DNA from: Acidobacteriaceae bacterium
Lineage (GTDB): Bacteria > Acidobacteriota > Terriglobia > Bryobacterales > Bryobacteraceae
DNA length: 50,875 nucleotides
Reading direction: 5' to 3'
Assembly: GCA_903970405.1 (NCBI GenBank)
Contig: CAJCIT010000059.1
Coordinates: 1-50,875 of the forward strand
Shown piece by piece: positions 23,543 to 32,904 of the stretch. The notes beneath the pieces were generated by a model. It saw nothing but the letters and a program-made list of their open reading frames with translations. It was not told the origin of the DNA and did no database searches. Both the position numbers and the translations under genes were made by a program. How positions within the stretch are numbered: the stretch's first letter is position 1; every line of letters begins with the position of its first letter.

Positions 23543-25761
23543 GAGGCGGACCCTGGCTCGACGCCGCGTCCCTGCCAATCGCGGACCTGCTCTGCCAGCG
23601 TATTCAGACTGTTGGTAATGCGGTCGGTTTCGATGTTGACTAAGGCGTATCGGTCCACCGCTTCAGTTCCCTGCCCTACTAATTCGCGGTGGGCTCGGCG
23701 GAGGTCGGGAAACTCGCGCTGAGTAACGCTTGTTCCGCGCCATTGCATTGCGAGATAGGTCAGCGTCTTTGTCACGGCCCCGGCGAAATTCGCGAAGGCG
23801 GGACGCGCCTGGACGTTGACGGTCCGGCCCAGTCCAGCTTCGAGCGACATGACGGCATGCACAAGACGATGCGAACTGGCCATCATGCCTGAGATGGCCC
23901 TCAGCCGGTCTTTGGCGACGCGGGGCTCGGCGCTATAGCGCAGGACGGAAGCTTCCAGATTGGTTCGGACAAGGCGGGCCGCCAGGCGCTGCCGGTCTAT
24001 CTCGTGGGGCGCCCGGTCTGCTTCAAGATGATGCACCTGATAGGCGGCCGCAATGGCGGCAAAGTAATCGCGATACGTTTCCAGCATGGCCGCAAAACGA
24101 TCGCTGAGCCTCGCGTCCTCCCATGTCGGCCAGACCCAGTAGACCAATAAAGCCAGGGCGCCGCCGGCGACTGAGTTGAGGGCGCGAGCCGCCACCACTT
24201 CCTTGGGCGCCACGCCGCTTAATGCAAACAGGTATACGATCAGCGCGCTGATGGCGGTGGTGAAGACGCCGTAGTTTGCCGCTCCGAAGGAGCGCAGGAT
24301 GGAGACGAAAAGGGCGACGAAGGCGATGTCGAGCCATGGCGAGGGAACAAACAGGCGGTTCAATAGCGTCGCCACCACGAGGCCGAGAAGCGTTCCACCC
24401 AACCGGAGAATGCCGCGGCTGTAGGTAGTGGAGAAGTCCGGTTTAAGGATGATGGCGACGGTCATGGGAAGCCAATAGAATCGATGCACTTCGAAGAAGC
24501 GTCCCAGGGTCTCGCTCAGGGCCACGGCTACACTGAGCCGCAAGGCATGCCGGCAAGCGGCCGATTGGAGGTTAAGATTCGCGCGTAAAGTGATGAGGAC
24601 GTTCGACAGTCGTTCGCGAAAGGTGGGAAGGCTGTCGAGACCAGGGGCGGCATCGCTCTCACCGGAACCGCCGTGAGTCAATTCGAGCGCCGCGCGCAGT
24701 TGGCCGCCAAGGGCTTCGGTCTGGTAACGAATGTCGTCGACCAAGGCCATGCCAAAGGCCGTGAGGTCCGATTCGGCTTTGGCCTCGAAAACGTTCATTG
24801 TGGTTGGCAAGGCCGAAGGCAAAGACACGGCGGGCGTTTTCGCGGTCTGGCTGAGAGTCTCGCCGATCCCCTCCAGCAGTGCGGCTGTCTTGCCGAGGAA
24901 GTTGTTCAGGGACTCGAGCGGCGGACCTGCCGCCGTGTGTCCGTTCTCCCACTCGCGTTCCAGACGCCGGCGCAAACGTCCGAGGGCAAGCAGCGACAGC
25001 CTGATTCTTTCGCCCTGATTGAGCAGTGACCGGTAACGTTCGGCTTCACTTGAGTGATCGACTCCATAGCGGGCGATCGTTTCCTGGGCAGCGGTGCTTT
25101 GGGCGGTGGCGGGCGGCGCTTCGCGCACATTGACGGGTTTTCGCTCGGCTTCGGCGAGCGCTCGATAAAGCGCGCCGATAGCGAGCCGCAGGGGTTGGTA
25201 TCGCCGAACCGGCCATGAGGCAAGGGACAAGCCGCTTTGCAGCAATCCACCCAACAAAGCCAGCAGGCCGGCTACCATGGCGTCCGAAGGGTCCAAAGGC
25301 TGCGCGCTATAGACCACCAGCGTCACCAGCGAAATAGTGCCCAGGTCGGCGGCGGTCTGGCCGAACGCCACCAACTCGCCGGCGGCGAATGCCGCCACGC
25401 CGGCAACCAGCACAGAAAGAATCGGGGTCCTGGCCGTCAGGGAACCGGCGAGGACTGCCAGACCGACAAAGACACTTGCAAGCAACAGGCGGCGCGCCCG
25501 CTCACTGTGAACGTCGGCGCCATCGGAATAGCTGACGTTGAGCGCCCCGGTTGCAATCACGATACCGGCGCGCAAGTGACCAACGGCGAGGCCCGCCACC
25601 AAAGGCAGTGCGACGCCAACCGCGTTCCGAATGCTGACCGGAAAGCTGATCTTCGTTCTGTCGTAACGCCAGACGATCGCCCAAAAGGAACTCCAGGCGT
25701 TGCCGGCTGCTGACTGGGTGGCTGGCGGCTGATCCATGGAGAGCATGGCGGGCGTCTTCAT
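23503..25761 (-). CDS. FUSC-family membrane transporter (YccS/aromatic-acid-exporter type)
   Basis: 752 residues. Two membrane blocks: one at about 38-180 (AVGVALPLVAGLAVGHLRAG, ILSVLVAGVAAFAAGELVAF) and one at about 405-530 (LRLSVAVALSETLGRFFEVH, then YWLPMTVAIILKPDF, the FUSC signature). Between them is a long cytoplasmic helical part and after them a C-terminal helical domain (YRDYFAAIAAAYQVHHLEAD). This domain layout matches fusaric-acid-resistance/AaeB-like proteins, which export aromatic acids or toxic compounds. No periplasmic adaptor (HlyD-like) gene is adjacent, so the pump may act alone. It lies 40 bp downstream of the guanine deaminase gene and is probably in the same transcript. 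Confidence 0.85.
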   Translation of the reverse strand: MKTPAMLSMDQPPATQSAAGNAWSSFWAIVWRYDRTKISFPVSIRNAVGVALPLVAGLAVGHLRAGIVIATGALNVSYSDGADVHSERARRLLLASVFVGLAVLAGSLTARTPILSVLVAGVAAFAAGELVAFGQTAADLGTISLVTLVVYSAQPLDPSDAMVAGLLALLGGLLQSGLSLASWPVRRYQPLRLAIGALYRALAEAERKPVNVREAPPATAQSTAAQETIARYGVDHSSEAERYRSLLNQGERIRLSLLALGRLRRRLEREWENGHTAAGPPLESLNNFLGKTAALLEGIGETLSQTAKTPAVSLPSALPTTMNVFEAKAESDLTAFGMALVDDIRYQTEALGGQLRAALELTHGGSGESDAAPGLDSLPTFRERLSNVLITLRANLNLQSAACRHALRLSVAVALSETLGRFFEVHRFYWLPMTVAIILKPDFSTTYSRGILRLGGTLLGLVVATLLNRLFVPSPWLDIAFVALFVSILRSFGAANYGVFTTAISALIVYLFALSGVAPKEVVAARALNSVAGGALALLVYWVWPTWEDARLSDRFAAMLETYRDYFAAIAAAYQVHHLEADRAPHEIDRQRLAARLVRTNLEASVLRYSAEPRVAKDRLRAISGMMASSHRLVHAVMSLEAGLGRTVNVQARPAFANFAGAVTKTLTYLAMQWRGTSVTQREFPDLRRAHRELVGQGTEAVDRYALVNIETDRITNSLNTLAEQVRDWQGRGVEPGSASYPPPPSGSGRGR

Positions 25762-25801
25762 CTTCGCGCATGAACCGCACAGCGCAAGCGGCCGCCCGGC
25801 G

Positions 25802-26287
25802 TCAGTAATCCACGCGCTGCCGCTGATGCCGCCAGGTTTCGAAACTGTGGCCGGAACGCGGAGTGGGCACGTGGATCATGGGGATGATCCGCTGATCGCC
25901 GGGTAACGCGATTTGACGATAGATCAACGCGTCGTCAAAACCGGCAGCCGCTGCCTCTATGCAAGTGGCTGCGTAAAATACCACCGCCGGACGCGCCCAG
26001 AATATGGCGCCCAGACACATGGGACACGGTTCGCAACTTGTATATAGTTCGGCGCCGGTCAGTTGAAACGTGCCCAGAGCTTCGCAGGCGCGGCGGATCG
26101 CCACAACTTCGGCGTGCGCGGTGGGGTCGTTAGTGGACGTAACCAGGTTCACGCCTTCGGCAATCACCTTGCCATCCGTTGCCACCAGTGCGGCAAACGG
26201 CCCGCCCTTGCCGCCGCGGACGTTTTCGACGGCCAAGGTAATCGTGTACTCGAGAAGTTCCAGGTTTGGCCGGCGGGGCGAGGACAT
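25802..26287 (-). CDS. guaD: nucleoside/guanine deaminase of the cytidine-deaminase fold
   Basis: 161 residues. Zinc ligands and proton donor are in TAHAEVVAIR (His58, Glu60) and SCEPCPMC (Cys88, Cys91), the family's H-x-E...P-C-x-x-C pattern. The C-terminal part, AGFDDALIYRQIALP, is like that of B. subtilis-type guanine deaminase rather than the tRNA adenosine deaminase TadA. It would convert guanine to xanthine and ammonia. It lies 17 bp after the class III aminotransferase gene and 40 bp before the FUSC transporter gene, suggesting a purine- or nitrogen-related operon. TadA or another base deaminase is the alternative. Confidence 0.82.
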   Translation of the reverse strand: MSSPRRPNLELLEYTITLAVENVRGGKGGPFAALVATDGKVIAEGVNLVTSTNDPTAHAEVVAIRRACEALGTFQLTGAELYTSCEPCPMCLGAIFWARPAVVFYAATCIEAAAAGFDDALIYRQIALPGDQRIIPMIHVPTPRSGHSFETWRHQRQRVDY

Positions 26288-26304
26288 TTGATGGGAAGAG
26301 CGGC

Positions 26305-27633
26305 CTAGCGCGAAACCGTTTGCGTTACGCCGTGCGACAGGCGTTCGCCAACCACTGAGAGAGACTCGTCCAACTGGCCGATCATGGCGTCGACATCGGT
26401 CTTTGAGATGTTCATCGGCGGAGACATGCGGATGCAGTTCCCCATCAAACCGCCCTTGCCCATCAGCACGCGGCGATCCTTCATGAGGGCCATTAACTCG
26501 CTGGTGGCCTGCGTGGCCGGCTTCTTGGTGCGTCGATCCTCAACCAGCTCGATGGCCTGCAACAGACCCATGCCGCGCACGTCGCCGACGATCTGATGCT
26601 TCTCCTTGAGGTCGAGCAGGCAGCCGCGCATATAGTCGCCGACCTCGGCTGTATTTTTGCGGAGGTTGTTTTCCTCGATGAAATCGATGACAGCCTTGGC
26701 GGCGGTGGTGGAGATGGGGTTGCCCCCAAAGGTGGAAATGGTGGCGCCTTTCATCGAGTCGGCCACTTCCGGCCGCGCGATGGTAAGCCCGATGGGCAGC
26801 CCGTTGCCCAGGCCCTTGGCGCTGGTGATGATGTCCGGCTGGACGCCCCACTGCTCAATGCCGAACCATTTTTCGCCGGTGCGTCCCCACGCGGTCTGCA
26901 CTTCGTCACTGATGAAAATGCCGCCGTACTGGCTGACGATGTCTTGAACGATCTTGAAGTACTCCTTCGGGGGCGTGATGAAGCCGCCCACGCCCTGGAT
27001 AGGCTCGGCGATAAAGGCGGCAACGCGGCCGCTGGTGGTGGTGCGGATCAGCTCGTCCACATCTTTCGCGCACTGTACCTCGCATCGGGGATAGGTGAGG
27101 CCGAACGGGCAGCGGTAGCAATAAGCGTTGTGCGCATGCACGATACCGGGCTGCGGGGCCTGGCCGAGGCGCCAATTGGCTTGCGCGGTGAGGGTCATGG
27201 CCATGGCTGAGCGGCCATGGTAAGCGTGCCGGAGCGCAATGACTTCCGTGTGGCCCGTATAGCAACGCGCGGCGACGATGGCGGTTTCGTTCGCTTCGGT
27301 GCCGCTGTTGGTGAAGAATGACTTGGTCAGCGCGCCGTTCGGAGTGATAGCGGCGAGTTTCTTCGCGAGCGCCGCCTGCGGCTCATTGGCGAACACGGTG
27401 GAAACATGCCAGAGCTTGTCGATCTGTTCGTGAACCTTCGCCTTCACCTGCTCATTCAAATGCCCCACGCTGATGGTGACGATGCCTCCAAAAAAGTCGA
27501 GGTATTGGTTGCCGTCGGCATCCCAGACATATTGATCCTTCGCGTGGTCGATCACCAGCGGCTCATCGAAGTAATGAAAGACGGCCGGGAAGAGGTGCTC
27601 CTTATTGGCGAGGATAATTTCGTCTTTGGTCAT
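26305..27633 (-). CDS. class III PLP aminotransferase (alanine-glyoxylate type)
   Basis: 442 residues. Fold-type I features of the class III family: FFTNSGTEANETAIVAARCY (phosphate cup), AFIAEPIQGVGGFITPPKEY, ISDEVQTAWGRTG, and the PLP lysine in ITSAKGLGNGLPIG. It contains an insert YCYRCPFGLTYPRCEVQCAK typical of the AGXT2-like/4-aminobutyrate branch. Likely reaction: transfer of an amino group from alanine or a similar donor to glyoxylate; ornithine- or GABA-like donors are possible. It is the first gene of a minus-strand run with guaD and FUSC. If the deaminase feeds purine breakdown, glyoxylate would be a downstream product, which would link the two genes; this is inference. Confidence 0.88.
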   Translation of the reverse strand: MTKDEIILANKEHLFPAVFHYFDEPLVIDHAKDQYVWDADGNQYLDFFGGIVTISVGHLNEQVKAKVHEQIDKLWHVSTVFANEPQAALAKKLAAITPNGALTKSFFTNSGTEANETAIVAARCYTGHTEVIALRHAYHGRSAMAMTLTAQANWRLGQAPQPGIVHAHNAYCYRCPFGLTYPRCEVQCAKDVDELIRTTTSGRVAAFIAEPIQGVGGFITPPKEYFKIVQDIVSQYGGIFISDEVQTAWGRTGEKWFGIEQWGVQPDIITSAKGLGNGLPIGLTIARPEVADSMKGATISTFGGNPISTTAAKAVIDFIEENNLRKNTAEVGDYMRGCLLDLKEKHQIVGDVRGMGLLQAIELVEDRRTKKPATQATSELMALMKDRRVLMGKGGLMGNCIRMSPPMNISKTDVDAMIGQLDESLSVVGERLSHGVTQTVSR

Positions 27634-27780
27634 GGTACGCTCCGGATCGAAACCGCGGTGGGCGCATGCGTGGCGGGCCGGGTCGGATGGAGAAATTGTA
27701 CCGCGCTGAGGGGAAGGCCCTGAGCTTTTCAGTCTCGATCAGCCGCGTAGGTGTCAGGCTGGGCAGGCACTGGTAAGCGG

Positions 27781-27814
27781 TTGACAGATACGTAAAGTCC
27801 GTGGACTTATCGTC
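27781..27814 (+). promoter_or_regulatory. promoter with overlapping C-box for the restriction-modification controller
   Basis: TTGACA at 27781-27786 and ACTTAT at 27805-27810 (18-bp spacer) make a plausible promoter. Overlapping it is AGTCCGTGGACTTATCGTC (27796-27814), whose core AGTC-CGTG-GACT-TAT-xGTC is that of the C-box bound by controller proteins of type II restriction systems. The left half (TACGTAAAGTC) is poorer than the right. It ends 24 bp before the C-protein ATG at 27839, as expected for autoregulation. Confidence 0.75.
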
Positions 27815-27838
27815 ATCCATGATGATTCCATTGTCCAG

Positions 27839-28063
27839 ATGGATAAGCGGCGCGAAGCCCAAATTCAAAAGCACTTCGGCGAGCGAGTGCGAAGTCTCCG
27901 AAAGCAGAAAGGGATTTCGCAGGAGGCGCTAGCGTTTGCCTGTGGTCTGGACCGGACGTATATAGGCGGCGTCGAACGGGGCGAAAGGAATATAAGCCTC
28001 CTAAACATCTACAAGATCGCTAGTGCATTGGGCGTTCAAGCAAAGGAACTCTTCAATGTCTAA
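27839..28063 (+). CDS. restriction-modification controller (C) protein, XRE-type HTH
   Basis: 74 residues, essentially one helix-turn-helix domain: [20 protein letters not shown], then [20 protein letters not shown], then [20 protein letters not shown]. Length and sequence ([14 protein letters not shown]) match C proteins of type II systems, small dimers that bind C-boxes and time expression of the endonuclease after the methylase. A C-box lies just upstream. Its last 8 nt overlap the start of the endonuclease gene (ATGTCTAA), so the two are translationally coupled. Local base composition is less GC-rich than the flanking genes, consistent with transfer. Confidence 0.88.
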   Translation: MDKRREAQIQKHFGERVRSLRKQKGISQEALAFACGLDRTYIGGVERGERNISLLNIYKIASALGVQAKELFNV

Positions 28064-28759
28064 ACCGCCCAAAGTCTCCAAGGGCCTTCGTAAACGCATT
28101 GAAGCGGTGACGAATAAGCGGGCACGCTTTGTTTTAGACCACATCGTCAAGAATGGCGTTGTCACAACCGAGGAAATCAGCCAAGCGGGATACGAGCACC
28201 CCGCGCTGCGCGTGATGTTCGAGAGCTTGGATTCAGCCTAAGGACCATCAAAGCTAAACACACAAACGGGCGGTCTATCGCTGCGTACACATTTGGTGAA
28301 GAAGGGGAGACACAAGGGGGCAAGGCTGGGCGTCAAATGGTCCCGAAGAAGGGACGTGATGCGCTCATCCATGCCGCGGGTGACAAATGCCAAATCTGCA
28401 CGGCCGGGCATAATTTGCAGCTCGATCACCGTATCCCATACGAAGTTGCCGGAGAGCCGGCTAGTGAGGGAAAAGAGCCGTATCAAGTTCTCTGTGGTTC
28501 TTGCAACCGCAAGAAATCCTGGGCCTGCGAACATTGTGTAAATTGGCTAAAGCTCAAAAATCCTGATACTTGCCGTTCTTGTTATTGGGCTAATTCTTCC
28601 GCATACACCCACATCGCAATGGAGCCACAACGCCGCGTTGAACTGGTCTGGACTGGCGATGAGGTGAGCGACTTTGAGCGAATTAGAAGTGAGGCCACAT
28701 GCCACGGAAGAAGTGTGCCGGATGAAGTCAAGCAGCTTCTAAAACGCGACGCTAAGTAA
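28056..28759 (+). pseudogene. HNH restriction endonuclease, disrupted by a -1 frameshift
   Basis: Frame 1 begins at 28056 ([18 protein letters not shown], then ARFVLDHIVKNGVVTTEEIS) and reaches GYEHP, after which it turns into nonsense and stops at 28239-28241. From about 28203 another frame continues without a start codon: RAARDVRELGFSLRTIKAKH, TNGRSIAAYTFG, then the HNH domain with CQICTAGHNLQLDHRIPYEV and LCGSCNRKKSWACEHC. Related endonucleases read HPPRAARDVRE across this point, so one C is missing from the CCCC run at 28199-28202. Restored, the protein would have 234 residues: an N-terminal winged-helix domain and a C-terminal HNH nuclease. An ATG at 28337 could give a 140-residue fragment with only the HNH part. 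Confidence 0.85.
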
Positions 28760-29681
28760 ACAATGTGGCTTGTTCCGTAAAGTCGTTTAGGGAAGCGGTT
28801 GTCCTTGTCTTGTGTTTGGCGGGGAGCAGATGTGACACGTACAGTGACTCAATTGTGACGTCATCACGCCCGTTGAGAGTGGCCTGACTGGACCTTCCGA
28901 CATCCAATAAAATTCGGTGCGCTACATTTTGAGGCAATGCGTCGCCATAGTTTCGTACCCCACAAGAACCGTCATAGCTAAGAATGAACGGTACGCGCTT
29001 TTCGTTTAGAATTGTCAGCGCCTCAATCATTCGATGGCGGCTCACGCCCGAAATGTATCGTTGATCGCGGCCTTGGCTCGTTCCCTGATAGGGCGGGTCC
29101 AGGTAAAACAAATCTCCCGGCTGGGCAGCAAGAAACAGAGACAAAAAATCTCCATGCAAAGCGTCGGCTTTACCCGCAAGAAGTCGATGTGCGGCGAACA
29201 ACTCGGCTTTCATAACTTGGGGCCGCGTACCCTTCCGGCGTTTGTCTGGCGACTGATTAAACTCACCGGCAGGATTGAACCGGACAGCGTTCTTCACGCA
29301 CCTCGCCAACAAATAAAGCAGCTTGGCGGGGCTACGGTCTGCATTGAACTCTGAACGAATTTCATAATACGCAGCAATCGGTTTTTCCCGTTCACGATGC
29401 CATAGTTTGTCGTATTGATCGGCGGCTTCCGTTGGGTCGCTGATAACCATCCTCCACAATTCAATGAGTGGGTCGAGTGCGTCTGCGATTACAAAAGACG
29501 AAAACATCTTTCGATGCGCCGCAGCCAAGGTAACGGCGGCTGAACCCGCAAAAGGCTCCACAAGCCGTGTATAGCGATTTGTGGGAACATGGCTAAGAAT
29601 AGCTGTGGCCAACCTTCGCTTGCTGCCCTGATACGGAATGGGATGTGGAACAGAAAATCGCAAGTTGTGGCTTCCCGTCAT
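28752..29681 (-). CDS. DNA adenine-N6 methyltransferase (Dam/D12 class)
   Basis: 309 residues. D12-class motifs: PIPYQGSKRRL near the N-terminus, VEPFAGSAA (motif I, residues 42-49) and LFYLDPPYQG (motif IV, DPPY at 195-198). It methylates adenine at N6 in a specific site that cannot be read from sequence. It converges on the endonuclease gene with an 8-nt overlap of the 3' ends, completing a type II restriction-modification cassette with the C protein. The methylase appears intact; with a broken endonuclease it would act as an orphan methylase. Its promoter should lie in 29682-29778, shared with the divergent formate dehydrogenase gene. Confidence 0.9.
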   Translation of the reverse strand: MTGSHNLRFSVPHPIPYQGSKRRLATAILSHVPTNRYTRLVEPFAGSAAVTLAAAHRKMFSSFVIADALDPLIELWRMVISDPTEAADQYDKLWHREREKPIAAYYEIRSEFNADRSPAKLLYLLARCVKNAVRFNPAGEFNQSPDKRRKGTRPQVMKAELFAAHRLLAGKADALHGDFLSLFLAAQPGDLFYLDPPYQGTSQGRDQRYISGVSRHRMIEALTILNEKRVPFILSYDGSCGVRNYGDALPQNVAHRILLDVGRSSQATLNGRDDVTIESLYVSHLLPAKHKTRTTASLNDFTEQATLFT

Positions 29682-29778
29682 CGTCTTTGATGGTACATAA
29701 AGTCATCATAGCAATGAAAGGCCGGTCCAATATTTGCGCCGCGCCCCAATCTCCCGGAAAACGTGGCAATCTAGACCT

Positions 29779-32700
29779 ATGTCGACAGTTGCCGTTTCCG
29801 GCCCCGACGCCGCGGTAGCCCCGAAACTCTGCGCCATCACGATTAACGGCAGGTCCGCCGCGGCCGGAGAGGGCGAATCGCTGGTGGACGTCATCAACCG
29901 CCAAGGGATCGGCCTTGCCCAGGTTTGCTACCACCCGCAGATGGGTCCCATTCAGACCTGCGACACGTGCCTGGTGGAGGTGGACGGGGCGCTGGCGCGC
30001 GCTTGCGGGACGCGTGTCGCGGCAGGCCAAACCGTGATGACCGCTTCTCCGCGCGCAAAGCAGGCCCAGGCCGAAGCGTTCGACCGGATACTGGGAAACC
30101 ATCTGCTCTACTGCACCGTTTGCGACAACAACAACGGGGATTGCACAGTTCACAACACCACCGCGCTGCTCAAAGTGGAGCATCAGCAGACGCCCTACCG
30201 GCCGAAGCCGTATGAGGTGGACAACTCGAATCCATTCTACCGGTATGACCCGAATCAGTGCATCCTGTGCGGCCGCTGCGTTCAGGCCTGCCAGAACGTG
30301 CAGGTAAATGAAACGCTGACGATCGATTGGGAAGATCCGCATCCGCGGGTGCTGTGGGATGGCGGCATGCAAATTGCCGGCTCCAGTTGCGTTTCGTGCG
30401 GGCACTGCGTGACGGTTTGCCCGTGCAATGCGCTGATGGAGAAATCGATGCTTGGCGAGGCCGGCTTGCTAACCGATTTGCCCAAGGCGGCGCTGAACAA
30501 GATGATCGACTTCGTGAAAGGCGTGGAGCCCGAGGTGGGTTACGGCGCCATTCTGCAAGTCTCGGAAGCCGAAGCCGCGATGCGCGAAGAGCACACCAGG
30601 AAAACAAAGACCGTGTGCACCTACTGTGGCGTGGGATGCAGCTTCGATGTCTGGACCAAGGGCCGGCACATTCTGAAAATCCAGCCGGAACATGGGGACT
30701 CGAACGGCATCTCCACCTGCGTGAAAGGCAAGTTCGGCTGGGATTACGTGAACAGTGAGGAGCGGCTCACCAAGCCGCTGATTCGCGATACGAACGGATT
30801 CCGCGAGACGACATGGGATGAGGCACTGGACCGGATTGAGGCGAAGCTGAAGCAGTTGAAGCGGGACCACGGACCGGATTCCATCGGCGTCATCTGTTCA
30901 TCGAAGTGCACGAACGAAGAGAGCTACATCATGCAGAAGATGGGGCGGGCGGCGATCGGTACGAACAATGTCGACAACTGCTCGCGGTATTGCCAGTCGC
31001 CGGCGACCACTGGATTGTTTCGGACGGTCGGTTACGGGGGCGACGCGGGCTCAATCACCGACATTGCGGCGGCGGGACTCGTGATCATCATTGGCGCCAA
31101 CAGCGCTGAGAGCCATCCCGTGCTGGCGACGCGTATTAAGCGCGCCCATAAGGAGCGAGGCCAGCGGTTAATTGTGGCCGACCTGCGAAGACATGAGATG
31201 GCGGATCGCGCGGACATCTTTTTTCGACCGAAACCGGGCACTGACTTGATCTGGCTCTCGGCAATTTCGCGCTACATCATCGACAACAATCTGCACAGCA
31301 AAGAATTCATCGATGAGTGGGTGAACGGCTTCGAGGAGTATCGCAGGTCGCTGGAGCCATTCACGCTCGAATACGCTGAGCGAATGAGCGGAGTTTCCCA
31401 GGATGTCCTGAAGCAGGTGGCCCACGAGGTGGTAACGGCCGACGGCACTTGCATCTGCTGGGCGATGGGCGTGACGCAGCATTGCGGCGGGTCTGACACG
31501 TCGAGCGCCATCTCAAACCTGCTGCTGTTGACGGGCAACTACAAACGGCCGGGCGCGGGCGCCTATCCGCTGCGCGGTCACAACAACGTGCAGGGGGCGA
31601 GCGATTTTGGCGCGATGCCGAATTACTTCCCCGGTTACCAGCGGCTGGAGGATGCGGAGATCCGCCGGAAGTTCGAGGCCGGCTGGGGCGTCTCACTGCC
31701 TCCGAAGCCTGGGCTCGATAACCACGAGATGGCGGAAGCTATTCAGGAAGGCACGCTGAAGGCGATGATTCTGGCGGGCGAGGACATGTTCACGTCCGAC
31801 TCGAACTCGAACTTTATCGGCGATTCCTTCTCAAAGCTGGAATTGTTCGTGGCTTTCGAACTCTTCTTCACGAAAACCTGCCAGTATGCGGACATTGTGC
31901 TGCCTGCGGCGGCGAGCCTGGAAAAGGATGGCACGTTCACGAATACGGAGCGCCGCATCCAGCGCCTTTATGCGGTTTTCGATCCGCCGGGCGAGGCGAA
32001 GCCGGACTGGCAGATTTCGCAGTTGATTGCGAACCGGATGGGAGCGAACTGGAACTACACTCATCCCTCTGAGTTGATGCATGAGGCCGCATCCCTGACG
32101 CCGCTGTTTGCGGGCGTTCGCTATGAGCGTCTGGAAGGGTACAACACCTTGCAGTGGCCGGTGGCCGAAGACGGAACCGGCACGCCGCTGCTTTACAGAG
32201 ACAAGTTTCCCTTCCCGGACGGCAAGGCGCGCTTTTACAATCTGGCGTGGATTGAGCCGGGAGAGCAGCCGAATCAGGAGTACGATCTTCATCTGAACAA
32301 CGGGCGCGTCCTGGAGCACTTCGAGGTGGGTAATATGACCTACCACGTGAAAGGCATCGCGGAGATGACACCTGAGCCATTTGTCGAGATCTCGCCGGAA
32401 CTGGCGGGGGAGCGCGGCATTGAAACCGGGCGCTACTTGCAACTCGAGTCGCGGTACGGTATGGCGCGGGTGCGCGCGGTGGTCTCCGATCGGGTGCGCG
32501 GCAAAGAGATCTTCATGACCTTGAATACGCACCGGTACACGGTGAATTACCTGACCGGCAGCAACACCGACCGCACCACCCACACGCCGGCTTACAAGGA
32601 GGGAGCAGTGCGGATTCGCGTGCTTCCGGATCGTGGCGAGAACCCGCTGCCGAAAGCTAATTTTCGAAACGGACACCGGACGCCGCAGACGGGCGTCGAA

Positions 32701-32787
32701 GTGGAGCGCAAATGGAAGCGCGCGGATTACAAACTGCCGGGGAGCGTCGGCTTGGTCCAAATCACGCCGACCGAGCCGCGCCGGTGA
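29779..32787 (+). CDS. formate dehydrogenase alpha subunit, cysteine type, with NuoG-like N-terminus
   Basis: About 1002 residues from the ATG at 29779 (an upstream ATG at 29734 adds nothing conserved). Order: [2Fe-2S] domain (CYHPQMGPIQTCDTCLVEVD); NuoG-type Cys loop (YCTVCDNNNGDCTVHN); two [4Fe-4S] motifs (CILCGRCVQACQ and CVSCGHCVTVCPC); the Mo/W-bisPGD catalytic part beginning CTYCGVGCSFDV. The metal ligand is in NCSRYCQSPAT, a TGC codon at 30991-30993, so cysteine rather than selenocysteine. The C-terminal molybdopterin-dinucleotide-binding domain has NMTYHVKGIAEMTPEPFVEI. It is cytoplasmic, oxidising formate to CO2, of the YrhE/FdhA kind. A DUF1641 gene follows; no FdhD or diaphorase genes are in the window. 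Confidence 0.92.
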   Translation: MSTVAVSGPDAAVAPKLCAITINGRSAAAGEGESLVDVINRQGIGLAQVCYHPQMGPIQTCDTCLVEVDGALARACGTRVAAGQTVMTASPRAKQAQAEAFDRILGNHLLYCTVCDNNNGDCTVHNTTALLKVEHQQTPYRPKPYEVDNSNPFYRYDPNQCILCGRCVQACQNVQVNETLTIDWEDPHPRVLWDGGMQIAGSSCVSCGHCVTVCPCNALMEKSMLGEAGLLTDLPKAALNKMIDFVKGVEPEVGYGAILQVSEAEAAMREEHTRKTKTVCTYCGVGCSFDVWTKGRHILKIQPEHGDSNGISTCVKGKFGWDYVNSEERLTKPLIRDTNGFRETTWDEALDRIEAKLKQLKRDHGPDSIGVICSSKCTNEESYIMQKMGRAAIGTNNVDNCSRYCQSPATTGLFRTVGYGGDAGSITDIAAAGLVIIIGANSAESHPVLATRIKRAHKERGQRLIVADLRRHEMADRADIFFRPKPGTDLIWLSAISRYIIDNNLHSKEFIDEWVNGFEEYRRSLEPFTLEYAERMSGVSQDVLKQVAHEVVTADGTCICWAMGVTQHCGGSDTSSAISNLLLLTGNYKRPGAGAYPLRGHNNVQGASDFGAMPNYFPGYQRLEDAEIRRKFEAGWGVSLPPKPGLDNHEMAEAIQEGTLKAMILAGEDMFTSDSNSNFIGDSFSKLELFVAFELFFTKTCQYADIVLPAAASLEKDGTFTNTERRIQRLYAVFDPPGEAKPDWQISQLIANRMGANWNYTHPSELMHEAASLTPLFAGVRYERLEGYNTLQWPVAEDGTGTPLLYRDKFPFPDGKARFYNLAWIEPGEQPNQEYDLHLNNGRVLEHFEVGNMTYHVKGIAEMTPEPFVEISPELAGERGIETGRYLQLESRYGMARVRAVVSDRVRGKEIFMTLNTHRYTVNYLTGSNTDRTTHTPAYKEGAVRIRVLPDRGENPLPKANFRNGHRTPQTGVEVERKWKRADYKLPGSVGLVQITPTEPRR

Positions 32788-32805
32788 GAAGCCCGCAACC
32801 CTTTA

Positions 32806-32836
32806 GAGCCGCGACCATCAGGGAGCGACCGGCTGG
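32806..32836 (+). repeat. single copy of dispersed repeat unit A
   Basis: GAGCCGCGACCATCAGGGAG followed by CGACCGG matches unit A seen at 7930-7960, 8073-8103 and 34790-34822 with two or three changes. It lies in the 117-bp gap between the formate dehydrogenase and DUF1641 genes. Unit B is not recognisable here. Confidence 0.65.
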
Positions 32837-32904
32837 CTCTGCGTCAGGAGCGACTGCGGCAACGAGGATCGCGCAGCTCTTGACTATCGTGAGAGGAGAG
32901 CGAT

